Assembly: GCA_010909725.1 (NCBI GenBank)
Contig: JAACMV010000007.1
Coordinates: forward strand, 806,001-870,000
DNA: 64,000 nt
Origin: Picochlorum sp. 'celeri'
Lineage: Eukaryota > Chlorophyta > Trebouxiophyceae
Direction of reading: 5' to 3'
This document shows, piece after piece, positions 21,110-31,800 of this stretch. The notes beneath the pieces are model-generated. The model saw nothing but the letters and a program-made list of their open reading frames with translations. It had not been told where the DNA came from and did no database searches. The first letter of the stretch is position 1; every line of letters begins with the position of its first letter. Both the position numbers and the translations under genes were made by a program.

Positions 21110-22150
21110 ATGCCTTCTATCGCATACTACCGTAACTGTACGTATTTGGTGCCCTGGTGGGAATGGCTGCTCCATCGTCCATTCCACACGCACAGAGATG
21201 AGAGATTTCTTTCCGTTGCTGCTGGTATTGTTTTTTGATATTTAAAAAGTGTACTTGTGTTATATCTGGGCATCAACGGCAGTGAAAGAGGGGGATACCT
21301 GGGCAAACTCGGCTGCCGCCGCACCGTTCAAGAACCAACCCAGCGGCGTGGCAGGGGCCATGATCAGCCATGTTGCGATGCTGATACAGTGATTTGTATT
21401 TTGTGGGGTTGAATGTGGTGTTTATCGGGGAGGGTTGGGATGCGCCTTGGCGAGACCTGATTTGGCCGCCGTGGCGATACTCGTGGTATCAAACGAGTTG
21501 CAGCAGGACGGAAAGAAATCGACTGTATCATTGAAATTAAAGTAGATGGATCTAGTTCTATTAAATAACACTCGTGATTCTATCATATCTGATGTGCAGA
21601 CGGAAAGACCTTCAAGAAGCCAAGGCGTCCTTTCGAGAAGGAACGTCTCGATTCTGAGTTGAAGATAGTTGGAGAATTCGGACTCCGCAATAAGCGTGAA
21701 TTATGGAGAGTGCAGATGGTTCTGTCAAAGATGCGCTCTCGTGCTCGTGAGTTGCTCACTCTTGATGAGAAGGACCCACGTCGTCTTTTCGAGGGAGAGG
21801 CCCTGTTGAGAAGAATGTTCAAGTACGGATTCTTGTCCGAGGACCAGAACAAATTGGATTATGTGTTGGCTTTGACACCACAGGATGTGTTGGAGCGTCG
21901 TCTTCAGACCCTCGTCTTCAAGCTTGGATTGGCAAAGAGCATCCATCATGCCCGTGTTCTTATCCGCCAGAGACACATTCGCGTCGGAAAGCAGATTGTA
22001 AATGTACCATCTTTCCTCGTCCAGGTCGACTCTCAGAAGCATATTGACTTTGCCTTGAACTCTCCATTCGGTGGAGGACGCCCAGGACGTGTCAAGCGTA
22101 GAAACATGGAGAGAAATGGAGGAGGTGAGGAAGAGGAGGAGGACGAGTAG
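21110..22150 (+). CDS. RPS9: 40S ribosomal protein S9 (uS4)
   Basis: A core small-subunit ribosomal protein. Exon 1 (21110-21137) encodes MPSIAYYRN plus one base; exon 2 (21600-22150) continues with [18 protein letters not shown], the conserved N-terminus. Total 192 residues, as usual for RPS9. The S4 RNA-binding fold is clear ([33 protein letters not shown]) and the C-terminus is the usual Gly/Glu-rich tail. The intron of 462 nt after codon 9 is much longer than others in the window, as is common for 5' introns in ribosomal protein genes. Confidence 0.97.
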
Positions 22151-22445
22151 ATGCACCCCAAGCCTTTATAAACATAATTATTGATATAGTAAGAATATCA
22201 CACTCATATATCTACATCTACGTCATCATCATAGTTCTTCTACTGTACCATGACCAAATAATAAAGTAGTACATGCCAATGTGATGGTATTTCATTTTGT
22301 TGTGGCCAAACAAAGACTGCATGCAACACAGGGGCCATGCAAATATCACTAGTGACCCGATCCTGAATGTTTCACACATCAAATAATAGGCATTTATATT
22401 TGTTATTATTCTTCATATTGTATATGAATATTCATAACAACAATC

Positions 22446-22712
22446 ATGGGCGTTGGGGCTGTTGGGGTGTTTTCAATTCTTCTTGCCGTGATTCCCTTGT
22501 GGACGTTTTCACAGATACGCAAGGGAGTATTTGATAGCATTCTTACAGTACTATTAGGTGATAGAAGTATAGATGAGTACCGCATTGTGATTGGTGGTAT
22601 CGTGGGGATTGTTTTGGTACAACTCGTGCTCTTTCTGTTTGTCTTGTATGCTTTTGTGTTGGAAAAGCACCCTTCTGCACACGGAGATGAAGCTCGTAAG
22701 AAGGATGAGTGA
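22446..22712 (+). CDS. VMA21: VMA21-like V-ATPase assembly factor
   Basis: An 88-residue protein with two membrane helices (VGVFSILLAVIPLWTFSQI and GGIVGIVLVQLVLFLFVLY) separated by a short polar loop. Size and topology match VMA21, the ER chaperone for assembly of the V-ATPase Vo sector. The C-terminus KKDE fits a dilysine KKxx ER-retrieval signal, as in yeast Vma21. Sequence similarity is weak, as is usual for this family. The next gene on the same strand begins 71 nt after its stop. Confidence 0.65.
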   Translation: MGVGAVGVFSILLAVIPLWTFSQIRKGVFDSILTVLLGDRSIDEYRIVIGGIVGIVLVQLVLFLFVLYAFVLEKHPSAHGDEARKKDE

Positions 22713-22783
22713 TCCCTACGGGTCATTTATCGTATCGAGGTGTGTGTATTCAGCATGCTGGGCTGCTGACCTCTGGCAGAAAC

Positions 22784-23455
22784 ATGTGTGTGCGAGCCAA
22801 GACTCGACTGGAGGTGGAGGCTGACAATCTGGTTGCCATTGATGTTGAATTTATGCATATCTGTGTGATACGGACAGACGGTGATGAGGAAGGAAGAGAG
22901 GTGGTCCAGAAGTTTCAATTGCCAGCTGAGGTGTGTGTGCTTGCCTCATCAGGAGATTCAAAGCTTGTTCACACAAAGATTGACTCTGTAACAGAGGCGA
23001 AAAAGCAGCATGAGATATTTCAATATGAATATATCCTGGAACATGACGGGGGCATTGGGTTGGATGATATCAAGGGTATGCCTTTGCTGTCAGCTGTGCG
23101 GGAGGATGTAGCTCTGGCAGTGCGGGGGCGACTTGTTGTAGGTCATAATTTGGCCAAGGACTTGGTGTCTTTGGGTATTACAGAAAGGCATATTCCAATG
23201 AAATATCGTAGGGATACGATGCGGTATCCAGCGTTGCAAAATGATAAGGGGCATGGGAGATCGCTGGCAGAATTATCCCTGGTCAAACTTGGTCGAGAAA
23301 TTCAGCAAACTGTACCTCATGATCCATGTGAAGACGCACAGGCGACTTTGGACTTGTACATCAAGTACTGTCACTATGATGAATCTTTGATGGGATATGA
23401 CGACCTTGTCGAATATTACATGTCGCAAATGTTACAGAATACTACCTCAGATTGA
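22784..23455 (+). CDS. DEDDh 3'-5' exonuclease, REX4/ISG20-like
   Basis: A 223-residue protein with the ExoIII/DEDD fold of REX4, ISG20 and related RNA exonucleases. Motif I is AIDVEF (D-x-E), motif II is in VVGHNLAKDLVSLGI and motif III is HDPCEDAQATLDLYIKYC, giving the four acidic residues and the His. RRDTMRYPALQ is also typical. Family roles include rRNA processing and RNA decay. ATG at 22784 is the first in frame. Its stop codon lies inside the 3' end of the convergent SDR gene: the two coding regions overlap by 14 nt. Confidence 0.85.
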   Translation: MCVRAKTRLEVEADNLVAIDVEFMHICVIRTDGDEEGREVVQKFQLPAEVCVLASSGDSKLVHTKIDSVTEAKKQHEIFQYEYILEHDGGIGLDDIKGMPLLSAVREDVALAVRGRLVVGHNLAKDLVSLGITERHIPMKYRRDTMRYPALQNDKGHGRSLAELSLVKLGREIQQTVPHDPCEDAQATLDLYIKYCHYDESLMGYDDLVEYYMSQMLQNTTSD

Positions 23456-24416
23456 CCAGTTCTGAGGAGACTTCCCACAGTTTTTGTTGCTTTTCTGCAT
23501 CGTATGATTCTTTACTGCTCGTCTTGGGCTTGGATGAATCAAAATATTTTCCACTGACGCCTGTAATGTCGGGAGAAGAGGCCAAGAAGATGCTTGTTTG
23601 GGCTCCTTGCTCTGGTGTCAGAAGAAATGATTTGGCTACTGACAGGAGTGGCTTGCTCCACCATGGAATTTCTTCTTCATTGGTGGGCATAGAAGGGAAT
23701 AGATAGCGTCCTAATTCAGTTGCTACGACACCAGGATGCAAGGCGTTCACTGTGAGATCCAATCCTGCTGGTACACGCTTTGCAAGTTCATATGAGAACA
23801 TGACATTTGCCAACTTTGACTGGGAGTATGCTCCCCACTTACTGTATTCCTTTTGCTGCCATTGAAGGTCGTCAAAATCAATTGTTCCAGGATAATGAGC
23901 AGAAGAAGCTACGTTGATGATTCGTGCATCGCCTGACTGTCGTGCAGCAGTTTCAACCAGGGGTTGAAGTTTGCGTGTCAAGAGGAAATGTCCCAGATGG
24001 TTCACTCCAAATTGATACTCGAAATTATCATTCGTGCGCATCTCCGGGCACGCCATTACTCCAGCATTATTCAATAGAATATCAATTGGTCTGCCTTCAT
24101 CGAGAATCCGTTTGGAGTAATCCCTTACTGAGGAAAGCCGTGCCAAATCAAAGACACCAACCTCACATGTGCCTGGATGGCCAGGAGCCTCAACTTCATC
24201 AAGTCTTTTCTTTGCTGCTTGTCCTTTTGATTCATCTCGGCATCCAATGATGACGTTATAACCTTGATTGAGTAAGCTCTTTGCCGTCTCAAACCCTATT
24301 CCGGTGTTTGCACCGGAGATGAGGGCGGTTTTTCGTCTAGTCGTGTCTCTGGCTTGAGCAGGACCACTCGACTGGGCCCGGACAATGTGCCTAGTATTTA
24401 CCATGGAAGGCTTCAT
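23442..24416 (-). CDS. SDR of the retinol dehydrogenase / TIC32-like group
   Basis: A 324-residue NADP(H)-dependent oxidoreductase. Motifs are SGANTGIG, NNAGVMACP, the catalytic INVASSAHY and YSQSKLAN, followed by a VNALHPGVVATELGRY block. This pattern belongs to the RDH11-14, WWOX and plant TIC32 group. The first 25 residues (MVNTRHIVRAQSSGPAQAR) are basic and Ser-rich like a plastid transit peptide, which fits a TIC32-type envelope protein, but this is inference. ATG at 24416. Its last codons overlap the end of the exonuclease gene on the other strand. Confidence 0.87.
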   Translation of the reverse strand: MKPSMVNTRHIVRAQSSGPAQARDTTRRKTALISGANTGIGFETAKSLLNQGYNVIIGCRDESKGQAAKKRLDEVEAPGHPGTCEVGVFDLARLSSVRDYSKRILDEGRPIDILLNNAGVMACPEMRTNDNFEYQFGVNHLGHFLLTRKLQPLVETAARQSGDARIINVASSAHYPGTIDFDDLQWQQKEYSKWGAYSQSKLANVMFSYELAKRVPAGLDLTVNALHPGVVATELGRYLFPSMPTNEEEIPWWSKPLLSVAKSFLLTPEQGAQTSIFLASSPDITGVSGKYFDSSKPKTSSKESYDAEKQQKLWEVSSELVNLR

Positions 24417-24737
24417 AATGAATTAAATAATCTGTATGGATACTTATATGGTATGAATTGTGGAATGTAATGAAATTTGTAGCGTGTGTGGATACGAATG
24501 GTGAAGTTGTCCTTGTCTGTTCAGCAGTGCAATAGGACAATGCTTCTCTCTGATGACACGATATTCAGACTTGAGCGCTGTTAAAAGATGTTATATTAAA
24601 ATTAAAATACAATGCACTATATGTGGGATGCTCATACACATGGATGATTGGGTTGAAATGGTGTTCGCATGTGTCAAGGAATGAATGGGGGGGAAAATGC
24701 AGCCCATGGCTACTGCTGCTCCGACCTGGTTCATACA
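24417..24737. other. Intergenic region
   Basis: About 320 nt: upstream DNA of the SDR and 3' flank of the receptor kinase. No feature is supported. Confidence 0.35.
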
Positions 24738-26859
24738 TCAATTCCCAGACTTATGAAGCGATGATAATATGTCCAAGGCCGATTTGAGAGGAATCCTCAG
24801 ATGCTTTTCTTGCTTCCAACACTCGGTCATGAGGTTTGAGTACTTTTCAAAAGACTGCTCACTGCAAAGGTTTGGATCATGGACAGCCTTCAAACGCTCT
24901 CCGGATTTCACTTTACCAACGATAATCCAAGGGTTTTGATTTCCCCATGGGACTTCGAGGGTAATCAGCTCCCACAGAATTACTCCAAATGAGAACACAT
25001 CACAAGTTATTGATGGTTTCTCTCCATCAAACAACTCGGGTGCCAACCATCTTGGATTCATGGCAGCAACTGAACTGAGATTCATGGATCCATCAATGAT
25101 TCTGGACAAGTTGAAGTCTGAAATCTTTGCGACGTTTTGCTCGTTCAGAAGAATATTTGGGCTTTTGAGGTCTCTATGTACCACAGATCGCATATGCAAG
25201 TACTGGAGTCCTTCTCCAATGTCGAGTGCCTGCAGGTATTCCATTCACAATATGTCAGAGTCAAAGGCAACCCTCTATCATATAGTATTAATATCTCACG
25301 TACAATGCTCAATCTTTCTTTCCAAGTGAAAGGGGTGCCTGTCTCCAAAGTCTTGGCTAGTTTCTGTGCCAAGTTTCCTCTGGGGCAAAGCTCTGTCATG
25401 ATACAAGGAGGAATCTTACTGTAGCCAAGATATTTGACAATATTTGGGTGATCGAGTGCTGCCATAATCTTGACTTCTTTCTCCATCTTCTCGACAATAC
25501 CCTTGGAAGCAGCTGTCATTCCTTCTAAACTGTTCTCCCGGATGGTTTCCTGTTCCAAAAATATCTTGAGAGCAACATCCTTGCCCTTATAGTTCCCTTC
25601 GTATACCTGCACAAAAACAAATGGTATTACTATATATAGCATGTGGATCAAATATCTTTGCAAAAGTACCGCACGTACTCGTCCAAAAGAGCCCTCTCCA
25701 ATCGGCCCTCCAAGTTGGACTTGATGGAAGTCAAATTCGTTTTGACTCAGCTTGCCCTTCTGACCAGCTTGCTTCAGAAGAGAATCGATATGTGATTTGT
25801 ATGGATCAAAGCCGTTCTTTGTGTAGGCACTGTCAAGCACTGCGTTCGGTTGGGAACTGACAGATTTTGAGGCATACCCACCCGATGGTTTTGTGTCCAT
25901 GTCCGAGTTCTTCTTCTTCTTTCGGAGGTGCATCCACACAAAGAGTCCGGCAATGAGTACCAGTGCAACAATGCCGCCCACAACACCACCAACGATAGCC
26001 GCAATATTCGATCCACCGCTCCCACTATCTTCTGTTGTCTCAAATGGATCACCAGTCGACAGATCGCCATTGAATACAATAGAAGTCTCGGGCTCGACCC
26101 ACTTTGTGGAAATGCCATACGGAATGTATGGTTGACAGGTTTCAGAGACATATCCGCCGTTTAAGTTCATTGGAAGCTTTAACGTTCCATCACATGGAAT
26201 ACCATTCGTAGAAGTTGGGTCATTCCGATCCATCGTGCAATCAATGACGTTATACGGTGGATATGGCTCTGTGCAAAAAAGAACATGTTTCAAAATTTTC
26301 TCATCAGGATCACATTCTATCCATGCTTTCTTCCCAGATTCCGCATTGATGAAATCTAAAAATTCATCTCGATCGACTTCGGTCTTTGTTAGTGCAGTCC
26401 CATTGTAGATGCCGAAATCGTATGCAATTTTGTTGAGATTCAAACTTGTGTACAACTTCACAATCAAGTCAAAGTAGTCTGAAACGGACATTCCACTACA
26501 ACTTCCCCTACCAACGTACAAAGTTCTCCATAAGTCTTCGTCATCTCCTGCTGAATTCTGATATATACACTTTAAAGCTTCGAGCGTTCCTCTTGAAACC
26601 TCGTTTCCAACGATCAAACTGGTAGCTTCATAGGAACTCTTGTCCCAGCATCTGTCATTCTTTTTATCCCTGTCGAGTAGTTTGGGATTAATCTCGCTCA
26701 CAGTGAATGCATTCAATACCCTATCGTCTGAGCACACGGAGTCTTTGTAGCATGACGATGGATTCCAGTCCATTTCGAAATTAAATTTCTCAAGTTGTGC
26801 AGGCTGTGGGTCTGGCACTGGCACTGGCTCTGGTTCTGGCACTGGCTCTGGTTCTGGTA

Positions 26860-26935
<76 letters not shown>

Positions 26936-27475
26936 CTCTGGCTCCGGATCGTCAGCACAGCTACCACAGGTAAATGAATGAGTAGCCGATTTACCTACAC
27001 TAGCAGGATGCATCAGTCAAGGCTCCCAAGTATCATCAGAGTAAGCATTCATGTTACATATCCAACTAGGTCACGTACCACCTGGATTGAATCCATTAAT
27101 TGATATCTCTCCGTCCTGAAAATAGTAGCCATCAATTAAAGATGATCACAGTTATCCAAATACAAGCAAAGCAATGACGCGTACTTTCAAGCCCCAAGTG
27201 CAATCATATATGTAATCATCAGATTCAGCTTCGTATGAATAGTAATACGACTTGCCTGCACCCAAGAATCCTGTGCACAAGCTTGAGCACAAGGTGAATG
27301 AACCACTCTCATATGGCCCCAAAATCAGCGTTCCACTCTCATCGCCATACACGTAAACACGTATTCCTCTACGACAATCATTGTTAAAATTAATCCAAAC
27401 ACCATATGCTGCGAGCACTTGTCCAATCTGGCCAAGCAAAAAAGCAACAAGTAAAGTCGTCACGGTGGCCCTCAT
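24738..27475 (-). CDS. Receptor-like kinase with degenerate RNase T2-like ectodomain
   Basis: Proposed exons: 27475-27185, 27115-27079, 26994-25679, 25606-25304 and 25229-24738, joining in frame to 812 residues; introns are 69, 84, 72 and 74 nt. Order: signal peptide ([18 protein letters not shown]), a small Cys-containing domain, a Glu-Pro stalk at about 122-172, an RNase T2-like domain at about 178-360, a membrane helix near 440-462 with KKKK stop-transfer, and a kinase from about 536. The T2 likeness lies in [40 protein letters not shown] and [14 protein letters not shown], but the catalytic His, Glu and His are all replaced. The kinase has [14 protein letters not shown] and [11 protein letters not shown], yet DFG reads DFN. 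It is probably TKL-type. The 72-nt intron has no stop and could be mistaken for coding DNA. Confidence 0.85.
26811..26949 (-). repeat. Hexanucleotide repeat encoding a Glu-Pro stalk
   Basis: About 140 nt of imperfect 6-bp units (GAACCA-like on the minus strand) encoding alternating Glu-Pro with Val-Pro variants. It forms an extended linker in the receptor kinase, between the N-terminal domain and the RNase T2-like domain. Likely length-variable. Confidence 0.92.
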
Positions 27476-28502
27476 GTCTCTCTGTACGACTAGAGATTGA
27501 GTATCTCACAAAGACACTATTCCGAGAGAATATATTCCAATATTGAATCTTTGAGAATAATTGTCCGTGTTCGTTTCGTGTATCGTTGTTCCCAGCAAAT
27601 CGGACATTCCCGTACAACCGTCCACATTTATCGGGGTGAGAGGCGCCGTGATTGTGTCCGTCAAAAAATCCACATCCTTGGGAAGACGGGCTCATCCCAT
27701 GGAACCAGACCTTCTCAGGGACGTTGATCATGCCTTTCTTCGACCCGGGAGCAATGGCATTTGTGGCCGAATTTCATACATCCATTGTCCTCATGTTCCA
27801 CCAAGCTACTCTCACTAAAAATTCCAACATGTACGCGGACTAGCACGCCAATGCCTAGGTGCATCCGTCGATGCTTGCAAGCATTGCAATCGTTTCCACA
27901 AGATGCCCCCCTCGTGTGCCGTTCTGGTCCAACGAGTCTTCGGTTTGATCTCCACCATACGTGTGGTGTGTTGCGTGGACAAGACATCAAATGTTCAGTT
28001 CATATGGGGCGATCGACGTGTCATTGGTCAGAAGAGTAGGCTTGGCAGCTCTTAGAGAGAAAGCAGGTTCTGCTTGGCAGGTAGCCAAGGCAGGAAAATG
28101 CCAGTGGTGGTCTTACTTTATGTAAACAACATTGTACCGGATCATGAACAGTCTTCTTCTGGACATATGATATCCGGAAAGACGCAAAGTGGTTTATCGA
28201 GTCCTCTAGGAAGCAGAGAAGAAGGACAGATTGGAATGAAGCATGTACATCAGATGACCCAAAATGCAGCATGCATCCAATGACCGCCAAAAATCACGAA
28301 ACAGGGAAATGGGTCTTATTCATATTTTGAAGTATGATTCGTCGGTAAAGAAACCCGTCAAATTCGTATCGCGAGGTGTCTACTACTTGTAAATTGTTGT
28401 CGAGCATCCCACGTTCGACGTTCCTTTACTTTCCGCACACGTAGTTGCGTAGAACAGGTGACTTAATTCAAATTCCTGCGATATTTGGATCAAAATAGAG
28501 CA
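27476..28502. promoter_or_regulatory. Long divergent intergenic region (receptor kinase / POLD4)
   Basis: Just over 1 kb, the longest gene-free stretch after the LINE. It separates the divergent receptor kinase and POLD4. Several short open frames on both strands show no motif and begin mostly without ATG. No tRNA or other RNA recognised. Confidence 0.4.
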
Positions 28503-28853
28503 ATGTCGATGACAACCCGAGAGTCCAAGCTGAGTGGACTGTTTCCTTCCAAGTCTAGATCGAAGGATCAAGGGAAATCCTCAGTATTAGAATCGAATAA
28601 AAGTATCCCACGTGGTCTGAAAGGCGATGATCAAGGTTCATTGGACAACGTGGATGACGCAGAGCAACAGTTGCGTCGTTTTTTTGATATGGATACAAAA
28701 TATGGCCCTTGCTCTGGGCTGACAAGGTTGGAACGATTCCATCGCGCGGAGAAATTGGGTTTGGACCCACCATCATGGGTCGAAAGAGTCATAACAGAGA
28801 ATGGTGTAGAGAGTGATTTGAATCAGCATGTGTTTTCACCTGGAAAAGTATAA
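28503..28853 (+). CDS. POLD4: DNA polymerase delta small subunit p12 (POLD4)
   Basis: A 116-residue protein. The C-terminal half has the family signature: AEQQLRRFF ... DTKYGPCSGLTRLERFHRAEKLGLDPP, matching the YGPCxGxxRLxRWxRAxxxGLxPP block of POLD4/Cdm1. This subunit stabilises replicative DNA polymerase delta. The N-terminus is basic and Ser/Lys-rich, as expected for the PCNA-binding, disordered part. The frame extends slightly upstream without ATG; 28503 is the first ATG. Its stop is 18 nt from the stop of the convergent TSP1 gene. Confidence 0.88.
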   Translation: MSMTTRESKLSGLFPSKSRSKDQGKSSVLESNKSIPRGLKGDDQGSLDNVDDAEQQLRRFFDMDTKYGPCSGLTRLERFHRAEKLGLDPPSWVERVITENGVESDLNQHVFSPGKV

Positions 28854-28871
28854 AGAATGTAAGAACAATGC

Positions 28872-31800
28872 CTAGTGCCAGGGTGGTCTGCCATCAACCT
28901 GATCTTCGATTTCTTTGTGATACTGTTGAGCATCGAAGCGGCTTCTCGAGATTTTAGCTGGGCTAGAATTTTCAGAATGCTGGAGAGCTCCATCTACCGC
29001 CTCTAAAACTCTGTTGAAACTGCTGTCAGACTTTGTCACTGGGTGCATGTCTTGCTGACGAGCAAACCTGGGAGGAGTTAATGCCTTTTTGATGGTTGAG
29101 AAGAATGATTTCATCGGGGTTATATTTTTTGTCGTCTTTTTATCTACTTGGTTCCCCATAGTTGCATCTGGTTTGGCGGTTGCTGCATTTCTTCCATTCT
29201 CCATGGAGGATTTGGCACTCTGCTCCGAAGGGGCTCTACTCTCTAAAGATCTTACCGCTGCCCGCAGCGCATCGAGCCGCAGTCGTCGTTCCTCTAAATC
29301 ATCTCCTGTATTTACTTTGACAATGGGCGTTTGCTCCCTGTCTCCAGCCTTTCCCCCTGCAGTGTCATCATCCTGGACATGGAGACTGAATGCTGGGTTG
29401 TATACCATTCGAGACTCTGAGTTCAAAGGCGCTGCTGCTTCTGAGTCATACACATGGTTGGTTTCGTTCTGTTCAACACTCTGTGGAGATTCCAAACCCA
29501 GCGACTGAGCACCAGAGTCTGTGTTGCCCATGGCATCATTGCTAGGCCCTCCATTGCTGGGGTCTCTTTGTACACTCGGGGGACCAGACTTGATAAGGTC
29601 GTTGTTGTCTCTATATTCATATGGGTTCTGCTCTTGAATAAACTTAAGGTGTTGCTGGGGGCTCTGCTTTTGCATCTTAATGTACAAGTTCTCCTGGAAA
29701 CCAGAGTTCTGATCACTAGAATTCATGGTGACATCTCCATGCATGTAGCTAACTCGGGCTGAAACTGGTCTGTCGAGTACATTATGATGTCCACTTTGTT
29801 CAGGAATTATAGCATCTTCAAAATTTGTCGCATATTCCTGCGCTTCATGTTGGTCAAAGACAGGGTTGCTGTTCCTGAATGCTCCCTCTGGCTGACAGCC
29901 ATCATAATTGCTTGTCCGGATTCGATCTGTTTTGTCAGAATCGTAGCCAAAACTATATGTGGACATGCCATATTTCTTTCGAAGTCCAAACTCATCAGAG
30001 TCATCCGCTTCGAATGCATGGTTGTTAGATGTCGTAAACTGAGGAGTGGTTTTTGAAGTCGTCCACTGCAAACGCCTTCGAATACAGACAAACAACAAAA
30101 CCAAAAGCGCTGCGCCAGCAATTGATCCAATTACTGCTCCAACAATTACTCCAGCAGAAGTACCACCTGAACTTCCAGAGACCAATGCCTGACCTTCCTC
30201 ACCAAGTACAGTTGGCGACACCAAGCCTTGCTCTGTGACACTTGGGACACACAATTCCGCAGAAAGGCTTCTCAAATAACCGATGCGACAATCTTGGCAG
30301 GATTCCCCCTCGTATCCAGAGGGGCATGAACAGACCCCTGATGCAGGCAAGCACTGTCCCTTGCCACAACCTCCTGGGCAGGGCTTTGATGGCAATCCAC
30401 AGTCCTGAGGGCATGAGCCAGCAGAGACTCCAATTATCTCCCTTTCCCCAACCTCACATATACCATTGCCACACAACCCAATGGTTGAAGACGTCAGGAC
30501 GCTATCAACCTGGAAGTTTTTACTTCCATATTGAGAGGCTGCTTCTGGCAACACTGCTGCATAGTATGCCGAAGAAAATGGCACATCAGAGACTTGGGTA
30601 TCGTCTGGAGCTATTTCAACCTCAACAACAACTGTGGCCGAGTTGATATCCTGTAAAAGGAGCCTGTGATGATACAGCATGCGCCTTTTATTGCTATTTG
30701 GAGCCATTGTGATGCTCCCAATAGATATTCTGGATTGATCAATAGCTGACACGTTTGCCACCTGTTTGAGGTACTCATATATTGATTCATCCTGGATCTC
30801 GTTGCCAGAGATGATATCACCGGGCACTTGCATTTTCACTCCGAGCACAGCAGTGCATGAATTGCCCACACCATTGCAAACACCACATTCATCAATCAAA
30901 CCCGATTCGCAGCAAACGCCATTTGCATCAATGTACTCACAACATGATCCTTGGATATCGATGTATGCAGCCCGTCCTCCACAGACTCCACATGCATCAA
31001 CTGTGGCATTGCAGCAGGATCCGTTTCCATCCAGTGTGGAGCCTTCAGGACAACATGATCCACTCGAGTCTACTACTCCAGACGCACAGCACGCCAACAT
31101 ATTATCCACTATTCCAGTGGCACAGGATACAGGCAGCTCGCAGTTTACGCCACCATATCCATCGTTACATTGGCATTGTCCACCTGTGCATAAACCTCTT
31201 CCTAGACACACCGTTGATTCACAAAACTCGCAAGGCTCGGAATTGCATCCCCGACTGTTCGATGGCCTTGAATTTTGGATACAATCTGTTTCAGGCACTT
31301 GAGTTCCACTCTCGTCGACGCACGACACCTGTCGAGATTGGGTCCCACCTCCACAAGATGCTGAACATTCACTCCATGGGGAGACCATCCACGAATACAC
31401 TTCACAAGGAATTGTATTACATTCTCGCACCAAGGGCTCTTTCTCATCATCTGAACATGCCTGAGAGCCATCGGAGACGCAAAGTGCATCCCTTTCTGAC
31501 ACCCCTGTTCCACACCTTTCACTGCAGGTTTGCCATGGTCCATACCTCCAGTATGGTCCATCACAGGAAACACTACAAAAAATATCGCAAGCACAGCATT
31601 TACGACAGGGAATAATACGATTATAAAACAGACAGGACATACCTGCAAGATTTCGACGAGACGGCCTCCAAGCCACCTGGACATTCTCGTAGCGGAAGCA
31701 AGGAACCCTCCCCATTGGTGCATGTGACTGTCCTTGTGCTCACCCCTTTCCCGCACGTTGCAGAACAATCAGACCACTCACCATACTCCAATCTGTTTTC

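Noticed and set aside
30766..31615. Long plus-strand open frames opposite the TSP1 gene
   Set aside because: They are shadows of Cys-rich coding DNA on the minus strand, His/Ser-rich without a domain.
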